This document shows positions 11,101-23,054 of a stretch of DNA of 64,000 nucleotides, piece by piece. The stretch lies in contig CM077820.1 in the NCBI GenBank assembly GCA_039720395.1, positions 16,639,161 to 16,703,160 of the forward strand, read 5' to 3'. Below the pieces are notes generated by a model. That model searched no databases. It saw only the letters and a program-made list of their open reading frames with translations, and had not been told where the DNA came from. The translations under genes and the position numbers were made by a program. The stretch comes from Liquidambar formosana. Lineage: Eukaryota; Streptophyta; Magnoliopsida; Saxifragales; Altingiaceae. Position 1 is the stretch's first letter; every line of letters begins with the position of its first letter.

Positions 11101-12899
11101 AATCTCCAAGCAATTCGGACTGTACGTATATGGTATATTCGACAATTAAAATTTCTGTTCAATAGCCTTTGCTGGGAATTTCTAAAAAACTGCTCCGCCC
11201 ACGGCCGCGTCCGCCGCCCCGGGGGGGGTGGGGGGTGTGGTTGGTTTCCATTGTGATAAATTTCTCAGTTCTATTCCTCTCGTAGGATTTGGGGGAAATA
11301 TAGGCATGCTTGCTAATAGCTCCAAGTATCGCCATAAATGGGAATCACAGGTACTTGTTTTACCCAGTGTTTTTGATGTACTATTAGCTTCAATCTGTGA
11401 GATATTTCATTTCTTTTTCAATCAGAATTGGTATGCTGTTTTGATTCTTAAAATGGACATTATTTCTATAATTTATCTACTATGTAGTTATTGCTTATTG
11501 TAGAGTAAACTCACTCTTGTTGTATGGTTGGGTGAGGTGATCTTTCTGCCCGATTGAAGCTTAATTTTGTTCACCATTTTATTTTATATTTTAAATTACC
11601 CTCGAATGGATCATGCATTGGGACATGTGTACTTGTGAGCGTATCTAGCAGAACATTTTGTAAGTTTCATAGAAACGACCCATTAAGCTTAATCAATTCA
11701 GTGAATGGCCAGTGCTTTCTATGGTAATCTTGGTCAAATCTTTTTGTCATTTCCTAAATTTATTAAATTATTGTAGGAGACTAGCAGCTGTGATGTATTT
11801 ATGTCTAATTCTTGCTCTTAAATATGCCAATCCTTCTTTGCATTTCCTTACCTTTAATGGGATTCATTTCATTCTTGGTGGTCAAATGGACCAGGTAGGT
11901 TTGTCGAAATCTAATAAGAAAAATGATACATGGTCTTGCTTATTTCCTTAAAGTAAAAATGAAAAATGATCTATTTTCCTTAATTACTGGTTGGGAAATT
12001 TCTTTCCTTTTTATCCTTGTTGTGTTGAAAATTTGAGCATGCTGTTTTGGTCATATTCTAGGTTTTGCCTTTCCATCAATTTTACTAGTTTGGAAAACAA
12101 AATGTAAAGCCTAGTTGAGTGAGTTTTATTGTCCTTTAGATGCTTTCCTATAGGGGTAACAGTAATGGCTTGGGCATGCATATCATACTTCTGCTGCAAT
12201 CTCCAATGTCCCTTTAAAACATCTTCGAGGGAGCAGTTTTTTTCCTATTTCTTTTAGCAATAACTTCAACATTAATCGCCTGCTATTAAGAAATAGATAA
12301 GTGATAAAGCTCACTAGCTCAGTACTTAAATTTTATTAGAAGTCATCCTCCTTGCACCTATTTATAAATGAGAGGTGCAACCTCTCCTCTCTGCACATAC
12401 AGGACGGTTTCCTGTTCATGTTTTTTAATCAGTCAATGGTTTAATTTGGCTTTGTTCTATACACTTGATGAAAGCCTTCATTGCTAAGTGCATAGATAGG
12501 GTGCCTTGATTTGATTTTCTATGTACTAGATTATCATAATTCATGTTCGTTTAGTTGCCTTATCCAGTTTTGTTATATGGTTTTTAATGTATAGAAATGA
12601 TTAGAGGCCTTGAATTTCACAAATACTTCTTATGGTAATATATTCTAGCGTGTAGTTTCTCAGCTACTGGAAAATTTTAAACTATAGATTATGCTAATTT
12701 ATTATAGAATTACCTGATGCTCTTTCCTATTGACAGTAAGATCATGTTAGTTTCACTTTTGCAGGGTCAGTGTCTACTTTTCCTTCCTTTTTTTTGTAGC
12801 ATTCAACCGATACTTCATCATTTATTCTATTTCTAACTATATTGTCCTATATGTGATGTTGTGGTGCAACGCCGCCATGCCCTCCTGAGCCAGGGGGGG
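11101..12899. other. 3' flank and gene-free region after the 10.1-kb F-box pseudogene
   Basis: Positions 11230-11720 match the 3' flank of the 23-kb F-box gene (GGATTTGG-GGAAATATAGGC, ATTAGCTTCAATCTG, CCCTCGAATGGATCATGCAT). A GC-rich block at 11195-11240 is unlike its surroundings. The rest shows no supportable gene. Confidence 0.55.
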
Positions 12900-13560
12900 A
12901 GTTGTTTGACACAACTGGGAAGAGATGTTTTATTAATAAAGAGTTACATTTACATGTACGTTAGAGATGGGATGAATAACCCATCTAGGATTGTATTTTG
13001 TAATCCTCTAAAAACAAAAACTAATTGGAAAATGTAGGATGTGATTGGATAATTGATAGGCACAAGTTTGAATTGACAGATTTCTTCACCAACTTATTTG
13101 CAGCAAAGTTCCCTCTCAGTGCCAAAAATTTATCAGCACACTAGATAAGTCAGTCCAGGGCATTTGTTGATGATGATGATGAATATTTTCCACGCTGCGT
13201 GTGCTGAATACAGACATCATGATGTACGGATAAGTCTCTATATTAAGACTAGTGATTCCTCATAATAGGGTTAAAGCTTGATGATTAGCTAGTATCTCAG
13301 CCCTACAATTTGTTTGAAAATCTATAGGGGGAGTTTCCCAAGCAAATTTGTATAGGACCAAAATCCTTTAACCTGGTATGAGCAAGCAATATAGGATTGG
13401 ATGGATAAGAAGTGATAACCTTAAACCCAGAGGGTAATGGATAAAAAGATATGATGACTAACCTGAGATTGAATCCTATAAGATGAGGAAATTGAGTGCA
13501 AGCTAGAAAGATTAAGGGTAGAAGTGAGTTCAGATTGAGCATTGGAAAACGATCATGAAT
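12900..13560 (-). mobile_element. Possible decayed LINE RNase H fragment
   Basis: On the minus strand, short peptides resemble the RNase H-like tail of plant non-LTR elements: 'RAEILANHQALTLL' at about 13240-13300 and 'LRGNFAANKLVKKS' at about 13075-13115. Frames are broken and no ends or target duplication were found, so the call is weak. Confidence 0.35.
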
Positions 13561-13789
13561 GGAATGAAAAGCAAGGTAGTCAACAAATATATGTTGGCAA
13601 GTTTCGACTTCCGGAACAAAAGGAGCAAGAAGTAGAAGGAGCTATAGGCTTAAAATAATTGACCTACTGCCAATTTAGCATTTTTTTTTTTTAATCAAAT
13701 AAAGGGGTTGCAAGCATGATAGATCATCTGAGGATCCCAACTATGTTGGCACCCTAGTAGACCAAAATCATGTGTAAAGCCAATCTTTT

Positions 13790-13824
<35 letters not shown>

Positions 13825-14073
13825 AAAATGAAAGAAAGAAAGAAAGAAAGAAAGAAAGAGAGCAATCTTAGCATGAGCAGCAAGCCACTAAAAAACTTTG
13901 GTTTTAGGAAGTGTAGGTAACTGCAAGATTCGAGACCCAACGAAGAGCGGGTGGGCTTGAGGAAAAGAGAATACAGCGTATGATAGGTTGATTTAATGAA
14001 GAACGGGCCATTAGGAGCTGTGCCCAGATGATCATAGCTGGGCCTAGAAAAGAGAACAATGGCAATTATTTCG
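13561..14073. other. Intergenic, A-tract and (GAAA)n
   Basis: An A-tract (about 13793-13822) leads into a GAAA microsatellite (about 13829-13858). No gene was seen. Confidence 0.5.
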
Positions 14074-14221
14074 GGGGAGTTTTAGATTGGTCGGGCTATA
14101 AGAAAATAATTACAGTTGAGTGTTATTTTCTACAAACTTCCTAATAAATGACTACTAAGTTAACTAACGATCACTATTGATTGTAATTATTTTCCCTAGC
14201 CTGACCAATCTAAAATTCCCC
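14074..14221. mobile_element. Short foldback MITE, 148 bp
   Basis: The arms are GGGGAGTTTTAGATTGGTC at the left and the inverse of 14178-14221 (GGGGAATTTTAGATTGGTC) at the right, continuing inward to AAAATAATTACA. That gives about 43-bp inverted repeats around a 60-bp centre. No clear target duplication was seen. Confidence 0.75.
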
Positions 14222-16112
14222 ATGCTTTAAATCGTAGAGAGATAAACACTAAGAAGAAAAAAAACTCAATGGATGAAATGTTCTAGATTGTAGAAACTTG
14301 ATTTGTAAAATCAACAAAACGGGCACGAGAGCAATATTATCTCTAGAGTGTGGAAATAATTATCAAAGCTATGTAGTTCGAAGAAGGCAAAAGTAATTAT
14401 CAAAGCAATCATAAAGGTGTGATTAACTCTTAGAGATGAGGCTTTTGACAACTAGATAGTCATTTAAATCATCAAAACAGGACCAATGAGCCTCGGCTCA
14501 CTTGGTATTTGGGTGGGGTTTGGGAAGTTCTAGGGTTCTAGGCTCTCCTTTGTAAACCTTTATCCCTCCAAAAAAAAAATAGATTTTATTTTATTTTTTT
14601 AAATAAAAGAATAAATATCACCAGAGGGATCTGGGCTTGATTGAACTCAACTAACACAATAAATTATGTAAATCTTCACTTGGACTATCTCGACCATTGC
14701 AAAGGATGAAACCTTGGGCTTTAATGCTTCTTCCATTATTATCCTAAGCTATGTTTGTTTTTAGTGAGTGAGGAACGGAATGAAATGGTGATTCCATTAG
14801 CAAGACAATTTGATAGTCTAAAAGAATCGAATTCCCTTGTGGAGGCCTTACTCCCTCGAGGAAGGAATATACCTTTCTCTCAAATCAAGATGAATGACCA
14901 CTATCACCCCTTAAAGAATGAAATCATAAAAAATGGGTCATATGTGATCTCTCTCTCCAATTCTATCCATTCTTACCAAACACTGGAATGGAAAAACTAC
15001 TACCGTTCCATTCTCATACTCGTTCACATTCCCTTTCTATTTTGTTTATGCAAACCAAACGTAATCTATAGTCTTTGCATAGTGGAAATTCTGTGAAGGG
15101 GAATTAGGAATTTGGAATTCCTCAAGCCACAAACGTAAAATTGTAGATATGATACAAAATTTCATTTGCCGTAAGAGCCAATAGTTCAAGTAGCCATATT
15201 CAGCTCAGCATCATCGATGCTGTAACCAAACAAAACACCCCACCTCTCTATTAAATAAATAAATAAGACCTTTTTTTTTTTTTTTATCAATGAATGCTTC
15301 GAGTATTGTAACTGTGTAAGCCCACTCCTTTACACAATCGTAATGAAAATTTCAGAAACCATAATTCTTAGTCTGAATAACTGAAGAATTAGTCAGCAAA
15401 ATAAAAATACTGAGATAAAATGGGAAGATTCAAATAAGTTAGATACTGCAAACTGTCTGCCTATTGGGACATTTCAGTTTGTGGGGAGGGGTAGGTGTGT
15501 GAAGGGAAAAAGTTGACACTAAATCAGCTTTTGCCACGTGAAAAGCACCAATGGATAAATTTGAAATCTCTCACCTGAGCAAAGTATTTAATAAACAAGA
15601 ACACTGAAAAAGGTACTGTCCGACAGGTTTGCCAACCTCGGAGTGGACAACCGGCCCAACCCCACCCTCAACATCTAGAGACAAGACCACTTAATGGCCA
15701 ATATGTCAAGTAAGGGCCTATTTGGAAATTTTAAAAACTGGATCATATTAAATCTGGTTAATAACTTTTATCTAGTTTTTAAATAAAAGTTACAGTTGGT
15801 TTGAAAAAAACTATATTCGTATATGCCTTATTTTCAGAACAAAATTGAATTGATTAATAGGAAAAAGAGATTTGTCAAACAGTGCAAAATCAAAACTGAC
15901 TATACTTATCCTCAACTGACCATATTTTCAGGTTTGCCAAACAACTTCTCACTGATAATGTTATGCACACATAAAAATTCAGCCAAACTACATCCACAAG
16001 TAACCTCAACCATAAAATTAAGGAGCCCTTTGCTCCTTCATAAGGTACACTCCATCTCACCGGTGAAGCTATATACTTCTCTTTTATATCTTTAGTTTGA
16101 GCTTTGGATTCA
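14222..16112. other. Gene-free region with weak repeat remnants
   Basis: Positions 14485-14570 end in TCCCTCC plus an A-tail and look like a degenerate SINE. Positions 14749-15060 begin TATGTTTGTTTTT...GGAACGGAATG and end ATTCCCTTT...CAAACCAAAC, reminiscent of a Harbinger-type MITE like the termini at 33356/40312. Both are weak, and no gene was seen. Confidence 0.3.
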
Positions 16113-16490
16113 TAGGGGCGGAGGACCCCGGGGGGGTGCCTTTGGGGTGGGGGTGGGCGGCGGCGGCGGCGGGGGGGGGGGGTAATATTTAAAAATTTGA
16201 CACTACCAACTTTTTAGTTATCCCCTCAAAAAATTTTATTTTAATCCTCTAGCTATTTTTTTGACCCAAAAAATTAATGAGTTTGACCTTATTATTTATT
16301 ATAATTATTTTTCTACCCTACATAAAGTTAAAGAACAAAATTCCGTTGTGATCTGCCACTGAGTTTGTTTGTTTGTTTGTGTTTTTTTATTTTTTTTATT
16401 TTTTTTAATTTTTAGTCCAAAATACTTATCATTAGTCTTGAGTCTTAAGTCTTAAGTCTAGAAGACTAATTTCTTGACTCCGCCACTGTT
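16113..16490. mobile_element. Possible hAT-like MITE with G-rich left arm
   Basis: The left end ATAGGGGCGGAGGAC and the right end GACTCCGCCACTG are approximate inverses, a pattern common in plant hAT-type MITEs. The left arm holds G-runs including (GGC)n and a terminal G10 (about 16127-16182). No convincing target duplication was found. Confidence 0.4.
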
Positions 16491-16773
16491 TCAGAATATC
16501 TCAAACAAGCACTATGGTGCCAGTAGCAATAGTCTGTGTAGAGCTTGTAATCTCATTCCATTTTATTTGTGTGAAATCGTTTGCATGGTGGGGAAGAAAA
16601 ATGCGCCTAATCATTTTCTAGTTAATTAGAAAGAGATGAGTGAACTTGCTGTCCATGTTTGTAATAAATCAAAAGTGACTGGCTGGGTTTTACAATTGTG
16701 AGGGTATTAACCATTTTTTAGGATGACCTAAGAATCATAAGGAGTAGAAGTTGTTACAAAAGTAGAACTCTTA

Positions 16774-16825
16774 CCCCCCCCCCCCCCCAATAAAAGGAGG
16801 GGTGGGTGGGGGGGGGGGGGCCGGG
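16774..16825. repeat. C-run / G-run inverted pair
   Basis: A C-run of about 14 is followed within about 20 bases by GGAGGGGTGGGTG and a G-run of about 14, able to fold into a short hairpin. No gene context was seen. It could be a real low-complexity tract or partly a sequencing or assembly artefact. Confidence 0.6.
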
Positions 16826-17010
16826 GAAACCAAACAAACATAATGGAGAAGAAAGGGAGAAGCCATGGATGTTCTTCTACATAAAACATGGTGAAAAAGA
16901 AAACAAAGTAGGTTTCTCCCTCTATAGAAGTTACGCCTTTCTTTACATAAAAAAATTAAATAAAAAAAAAAATCATAATAATAATAAATAAATAAAACTA
17001 ACCAACATGG

Positions 17011-17269
17011 CATGGATTGGGATTTGGTGAAGTTTATGACTTTAAATGCATGGTGAAGTTACCGCTGGATTAATACCACATGGCAAGGGAGAAGAAGGGA
17101 CGGTTCGGATTCGCTAGTAGCAAAGTAGAGACCACAAAATCTGATAACTGTTTTACTACTAGCTAATCTAAGTCGTCCCTTCTTTTCTTTTGCCATGTGG
17201 CGTCAATTTAGCTGTAACTTCACCATGCAGTTAAAATCCTAAACTTTACCAAATCCGGATCCGTCATGG
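17011..17269. mobile_element. Foldback MITE with about 100-bp inverted arms
   Basis: The left arm has GGATTTGGTGAAGTTTA, GCATGGTGAAGTTAC, CCACATGGCAAGGGAG and AGAAGGGACG. The inverse of the right arm has GGATTTGGTAAAGTTTA, GCATGGTGAAGTTAC, CCACATGGCAAAAGAA and AGAAGGGACG in the same order. The centre is short. The arms differ at many positions, so the element is old. Reading frames inside it are not coding. Confidence 0.75.
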
Positions 17270-17639
17270 CTAACCACCATCATATTTCACCATCAATTTG
17301 CACGCCCTAGCCATGCTTAACCCTCCCTGCATATGAACTAATAGTTGCCAAATTTGTGAACCAATAACCACTATATTTCTCTCTTGCTGCACTGACCAGT
17401 CGTCAACCGTACTGTCATTAGTATCGACTTTATTGTTGTCATTGTTAACATCCACATTATGAACTTCGGCTGCAAGATCTAGTTGAGCTAACCACATCCA
17501 AACCACAAGCATTGTCGCACCACAATATAGTATGAAGAAGCTTTTGCCATCGATGTGCTTGTCGACTTAAATCAATTGATTGGAAGAGGTGTAATGGCAA
17601 GACTAGGAGGTTAGATTGGCACCTTAGGCAATGGCTTTT

Positions 17640-17900
17640 GTTGGTGTTAGAACACCACTTCACCCCAAGCTAATACTCCCCTTTACGTGCTGACCTCGCT
17701 CGTATGTGGAGAAATGAACTGACGTACATGGTAATGAATTATACTAAGTTGAACCAATAAACGATATGAAAGGATAAATGAAGGGGAGGAGGGGAAGTAG
17801 GGGAGGAGATGTGAAGACTTGAAACCTAGACCTCCTAGAGACTAGAGCCCTGATACCATGTTAGAGCACTATTTGACCCCAAAAGTTTAAACTGTTAGGG
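17640..17900 (-). repeat. Possible LTR-element remnant with tRNA-Met-like primer site
   Basis: Two similar blocks TGTTAGAACACCACTTCACC (17644) and TGTTAGAGCACTATTTGACC (17860) occur, the second preceded by GCCCTGATACCA. That motif is the inverse of the TGGTATCAG-type primer binding site used by many plant LTR elements. No full LTR pair could be delimited. Confidence 0.3.
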
Positions 17901-18754
17901 AATGAGTTAATAATGTATATCAAGCTAATAGTTGGTATGGCATTTTTAGTGTCAAAGTAGAAAATGAAGGAGGTGGAGAAATCCTATATCTACATCGGTA
18001 GGGTTGTCATAGATTGGAAACCCACTAGAAGGTGGTCGAAGGTCGATTGCTATTGGGAGTTATTGCCAGAGAGGGAGAAAGAGGGTTTTCGAGTTCTCAT
18101 GGGGTAAACTTCATTGTAAAGAAGGGTATTTTTGTCAGAAAAATGGCAAAAGAAAGTTTCATCACAAAAACTCTACAACTTTGGAATTTTTTTTAAGGGA
18201 ATTGGACTATAAAAAAATTTAAAATTTATTTCAAATATTCCATGGATACATAGTGGATAATAAGTTTTCCTGTGAGTAGCGATTAGCCAAGCTTAACATA
18301 TCGGCACATTTTTTATATTTCATTTGTTTTTTTAACTATAGGAGAACACAAACCCATAAACACTTATATAAAGTCAAAATGAATAAATCCGTAACCCCTC
18401 ACCTTTATTAGGATAAGACTTGTCATTAGGCCAAAAGGCCATTGACAACATGTTAGACATTTTGTTGATGGGGCCAATTAAAATAATTAAATAAGACATT
18501 TTGTGGATGGTTTAAAAAATGGAAAAAGGGTCCCCACCTTACCAATGTGTTTGGATGGAAGGAAGTGGGGAGAATATAAAGGAAATGGGGGAAAGGAAAC
18601 ACTATCCCTTGTTTGGGAGTTTTCTGAGGAGAGAAAAAACCAAAAAAAAAAAAGGGGGGGGGAGGGGGGAGAGAAAATTGAGGGATTCAAAACCCCCTAG
18701 GCCTTTTTTTTTTTTCCCCTTCCACAAGTAGAAGGAAATGGAAGGAAAGGAAAG
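17901..18754. other. Gene-free, low-complexity DNA
   Basis: G-rich and A-rich stretches (about 18636-18680) give biased shadow reading frames only. Nothing recognised. Confidence 0.45.
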
Positions 18755-19072
18755 AGGATGGTTATTGCCACCACAAAAATTCCTTTGTACCCACACTTAT
18801 TTTAAACTTCTCAAGGTTTTATGAAAAACATGAAAGATTTTCATGAAAACTGGCCTCTATCATTTTGAGACTTTGTAAAATAAAGTTTTTCCAAAATCTA
18901 TCGTTTAAGTAAACTTTTTGGCCACTTACAATCTTTATTTCATTTACATAAACAGAGATTGTAAATCGTCAAAAAGTTCACTTAAATGATAGATTTTGAA
19001 AAAAAAAAATTATTTTAAAAAATTGTTCAAAATGATGCTTTCTAATAGATTACGCGGCTAGTTTTCATAAAA

Positions 19073-19648
19073 AGAGGCGACTATTGCCACCACAAAAATT
19101 CCTTTGCACCCTCCACTTATTTTAAACATCTTAAAGTTTTATGAAAAATATAAAATGTTTTAATGAGAACTAGACACGTTGTCCACTAAACATCATTTTG
19201 AACTACTTTGTAGAAACAAGTTTTTTCAAAATATATTGTTTAAATAGATGTTTTGGCCATTTTTCCTGAAATAGTCGATAAAAATGAACATAGAGTAAAT
19301 GGTAAAAAATTCCACTTAAATTACAGATTTTAAAAAAACTTTCTTTTACAAAGTTGTTCAAAATAATAGAGGCCAGTTTTTATGAAAACATTTTATATTT
19401 TTCATAAAGGATGGTATTAGCATGATAGATTGTCATTACTAAAAGCAATGACAATCAAATCATGACCATAAATGAGTTTCGATTCTTTTTTAAAAAAAAT
19501 TATGGATTATTATTTTTTGTGGTCATGATTTGACTATATATTTGGCAACGACAATTTGTCATGTAAGCATTTACTCTTCATAAAATCTTAAAAAATGTAA
19601 AATAAGTGGGGGTGCAAAGGAATTTTTGTGGTGGCAGTAACCCCCATC
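19073..19648. mobile_element. MITE level 2, inserted in level 1
   Basis: The left end GCGACTATTGCCACCACAAA and the right end TTTTTGTGGTGGCAGTAACC are inverted. Approximate 9-bp flanks TTCATAAAA (19064-19072) and TTCATGAAA (19649-19657) suggest the target duplication. It carries the level 3 element in its right arm. Confidence 0.6.
19409..19576. mobile_element. MITE level 3, 8-bp target duplication TTCATAAA
   Basis: Perfect direct repeats TTCATAAA lie at 19401-19408 and 19577-19584. Inside, TCAAATCATGACCA on the left faces its inverse TGGTCATGATTTGA on the right, and ATTGTC faces GACAAT nearer the ends. It is 168 bp, non-coding and hAT-like by duplication length. Confidence 0.75.
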
Positions 19649-19835
19649 TTCATGAAAACTTTCTATATTTTTCATAAAACCTTAGAACTTTAAAATAAGC
19701 GGGGGCTTTTGAAAATTTTTTGTGGTGGTAATAGACTAATAGCCGCCCCCAAATGTGTTTAAGGAAACTTTCATAATGCCTATTTTGCCTATCGAGTAAG
19801 ATAGAAAAAGTTGAAAATAACCTTTGACTCCTAAC

Positions 19836-21973
19836 TAGGGATGTCAACGGGACGGGTTTAGGACGAGGAGCCTCTTTCCAACCCCAACCCCAACCCTAAT
19901 GGAAATTACTCAATCCCAACCCCATCTCAAACCCACTTTGGGTTTGATATCAAATTCCCATTCCTATCCCAATTAAACTTGAAAATCTCATTCTCATCCC
20001 ATCTTGTCCTATTTATACTTGGTTAGATGAGATAGAGCGGGATGAGACGAAAAACCCATTACATTAGGTAACCTAGATTTGATATTAAAAAAAGTGTGAA
20101 AAATAATCCTTTTAATTTTCTACATTCATAATAAGAAATTTTCAAAATTCATTAATTAAATTCATTAAACTACTCTTAATTAAAAAAGTTCTTAAAAGCC
20201 TAAATAAGTAGTAATAAAATACATCGTAACAATTAAAAAGTAGTCGCATCATAACAATTATATATATATATATCACTTATAAAGGTCTGTAAAGTAGAAA
20301 AAACTTTTGATTCACTAATTTACCCTCACTTAATTTTATATTGACAATCTTACCCTTATTCATTAATTAAAAGGGAAAATGTCCAAATTACTTTAAACAA
20401 CCTTATCTCTTTCGTGAAAAAGGGAAAAAAAGAGGAAACCTTCCAACGTTTTATTGAGTTTGTTCTTCCTCCGAAGTCCAAAGACTTTGCATGTTCGATA
20501 CAAATATTGAGTTTGTTCTAATCCACTCTTCTTTCGTTAGTAGTAAGGACTTGGTATTGAAATATTCTATTTCAAACTACATCTAAAGCTGAAATAATAT
20601 TTTATCTAATTGAGTGAATTGAGATTTGGGTTTTTATGTCAGACTCTCGTGTAAATAGATTTGATGCCCTTGTTGCTTTCTTTGTATCGCAATTTTTTTC
20701 TTTAAATTTCATTATGGCAAAGTAATATTTTCTTTATTATTATTATTATTATTATTATTTGTCAAGCTGCCTTGATAAGGCTCAAGGCCAGAGAGTAAGG
20801 GAACTAATAGGCAAGCTCATATTTATTGGATATTAAGGATTCTATCAATGTTAGAAGAATGGATTCACTTGAGTATTTGACTTAATTTCGATTTTAGGTT
20901 TTTTGTAGACTTATCACCACATGTTTGTTAAAACGCCTCATAGAAACTAATTATAGAAACTGATCATAATAGAAACTAATAATGTTGGATTCGTCGGCCT
21001 GTATTTAAGTCAATTGTAAGCAAATACTTTTTATGGGATTCCTGAGGATTTAGGCATATGAGCTGATTTGGACATGGCTGCTAATGTCAAATGACTACCA
21101 TTTGGTGGGTGGTTTTGTTCCTTAATTTAATTTTTTATGCCATGTACGTACTTGAAGCAAACTCAATGCTGTGAATTAATGCATATGGGTCTCTCTTGTT
21201 GTTGTGTAGGTTTGGAGCCGGGTTGGGTGTTTGAGATCTATTTATTGCATTCATCAGTAAGCATGTATAGAGCCGTGGATACCACTCACTATTGCATTAT
21301 ATTATCCAGGACCTAGGATGTGTTTGGGAATTTGAAATTTTTGGCAAGAAGATTTTGAATTTGGTTGAATTTAGCATGCTACTGTCCACTGGTACGGTTG
21401 ACTAAATGAGTTATTTAGACAATTTTATTTTGCCTATCCTTGGTTCAAGCGGTCATTTTTCTTCTTAAAAGTTAATGTAGCTCAATACCAATCATATTTC
21501 TTATATTTGTTTCCTATTGCACAATAATAAACACATTTGTTCACCTAAATAATAATAATAATAATAATAATAATATAATTATAAACATATTTGACATGAA
21601 CCTTTCCTAGCATACATATCATGAGGATCATTCAGTTTTGCTAAGAAATAATAGGTGAAAAAGTAATAAAAGGTTTTAAGTAAATTTTTACTTTTACACT
21701 AATGCCTGAGTGTGATCTTTCAAAAAGTACGACTCAAAATACTTCACATGTAATGCACATGTGAACCTACTAGTTCAATAAAAAGTAAGAACTTAATTGG
21801 GGTGAGTTTGGGACGGGTTTTTAAAGAACATCCCAACCCCATCCCGAATCCTAATGCGTTTTTAAAAGAATCCCCAAACCCATCTCGAGCTCACTAAATA
21901 ATGTCCCAAACCCTTCCCAATAAGAACAGGGTGGGATGGGGCCCCGAGAAAACCCATCCCATTAACATCCCTA
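19836..21973. mobile_element. Non-autonomous hAT-like element, 2.1 kb
   Basis: The termini are TAGGGATGTCAACGGGACGG and the inverse of the right end, TAGGGATGTTAATGGGATGG. Flanks CTCCTAAC (19828-19835) and CTCCCAAC (21974-21981) agree at seven of eight positions. Subterminal CCCAACCCC/GGGTTTGGG repeats occupy both ends. The interior is AT-rich with (TTA)n at about 20734-20759 and (AAT)n at about 21549-21573. No transposase coding was seen. Confidence 0.75.
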
Positions 21974-22215
21974 CTCCCAACCCCATATGATGATATATAT
22001 ATACACCAATTTCCTGAGGGTATATTGGTAAAATGCACGTTTAATAAATTACTCTGTGTTTCTTTTCTCTTCTTTCCAACTCCCAAAGAAAAGAATTTTT
22101 TTTTTCTCTCTCCTAAACTCCAAAACAAGAGGGAGGAAAACCACAATCATTTCTTTTATATTTTCTTCTCTCTTTCGAGGGAGATATTATGATCACGTCC
22201 AAAGAGTATTGCTAC

Positions 22216-22864
22216 TAGGAGTGTTCGTGGTTTGGTTTGGTTCGGTTTTAAGATAGATTTCATACCAAACCATAATACTTCGATTTTGTTCTTATTAAAC
22301 CAAAACCAAACCATACTATAAAAAAAAACCCAAACAAAAAAATTTCGGTTTGGTTTGGTTCGGTTTCGGTTTTAACCTATCGAGTAACAACAAATCATTA
22401 TGGATAATTTTTTACCCTTAAAAAAATAGAAAAAATGACAATCCAAACTCCAAATAAAAGCAATTTTAATAAAAACATTACATTAGCAATTAAAAAAAGT
22501 ATTAAACATTATATCAAAATGGAAACAGAGAGCGAGAGGTTGAAAGCAAAAAGCGAGAGGCTGAGAGCAAAGTAGCAAACTTTAGTTTGACTGCTAACTT
22601 AGTAGGTTATGTATTCCTACTACAATACTACTTATTTTTTCTTGTTTGAATATGAAATTTACGAACTAAACTTTAATATATAATATATTTTATATTTTTT
22701 CGATTTTTTTTTATTTTTCGGTTTGGTTAGGTTTTTTAAAATGAAAACCAAAGCCACACTAATTTAATTTGGTTTTCTATAATTAGAACCAAACCAAACC
22801 TAAAGGGAGAAAAACCAAATCAAACAAGCCGGTTTGGTTTGATTGTCGGTTTTAAACACCCCTA
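22216..22864. mobile_element. Non-autonomous hAT-like element ('GGTTTGGTTTGG' type), 0.65 kb
   Basis: The left end TAGGAGTGTTCGTGG and the inverse right end TTAGGGGTGTTTAAAACC carry subterminal repeats of GGTTTGGTTTGGTTCGG. Flanks ATTGCTAC (22208-22215) and ATCGCCAC (22865-22872) match at six of eight positions. It ends about 190 bp before the F-box start codon at 23055, so it sits in that gene's promoter region. Confidence 0.6.
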
Positions 22865-23054
22865 ATCGCCACAACTGTTTCCTGCTTCTACCCTTTTTCT
22901 ACTCAACAAAAAAATTAAATAAAATAAAAGCCAGTGTTTTCCTTCTTTTCCTTCTCCCCAAAACTCCCAAACAGTGTTAAACTCCAAATAGTATCGCCAC
23001 AACTGGTCCCAAAACAAGCCCGTAGAGACTCGAGACAAAGCATACAACTCAAAC

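Larger units (their letters stand above)
18755..19740. mobile_element. MITE level 1 of a nested set
   Basis: The left end GGTTATTGCCACCACAAAAA (about 18759) pairs with the right end TTTTTTGTGGTGGTAATAG (about 19718-19736), with inverted arms containing CTTATTTTAAA and GTTTTATGAAAAACATGAAA. The element is split at about 19072 by a second member of the same family and resumes at about 19649. The related uninterrupted copy is at 9602-10010. Confidence 0.6.
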
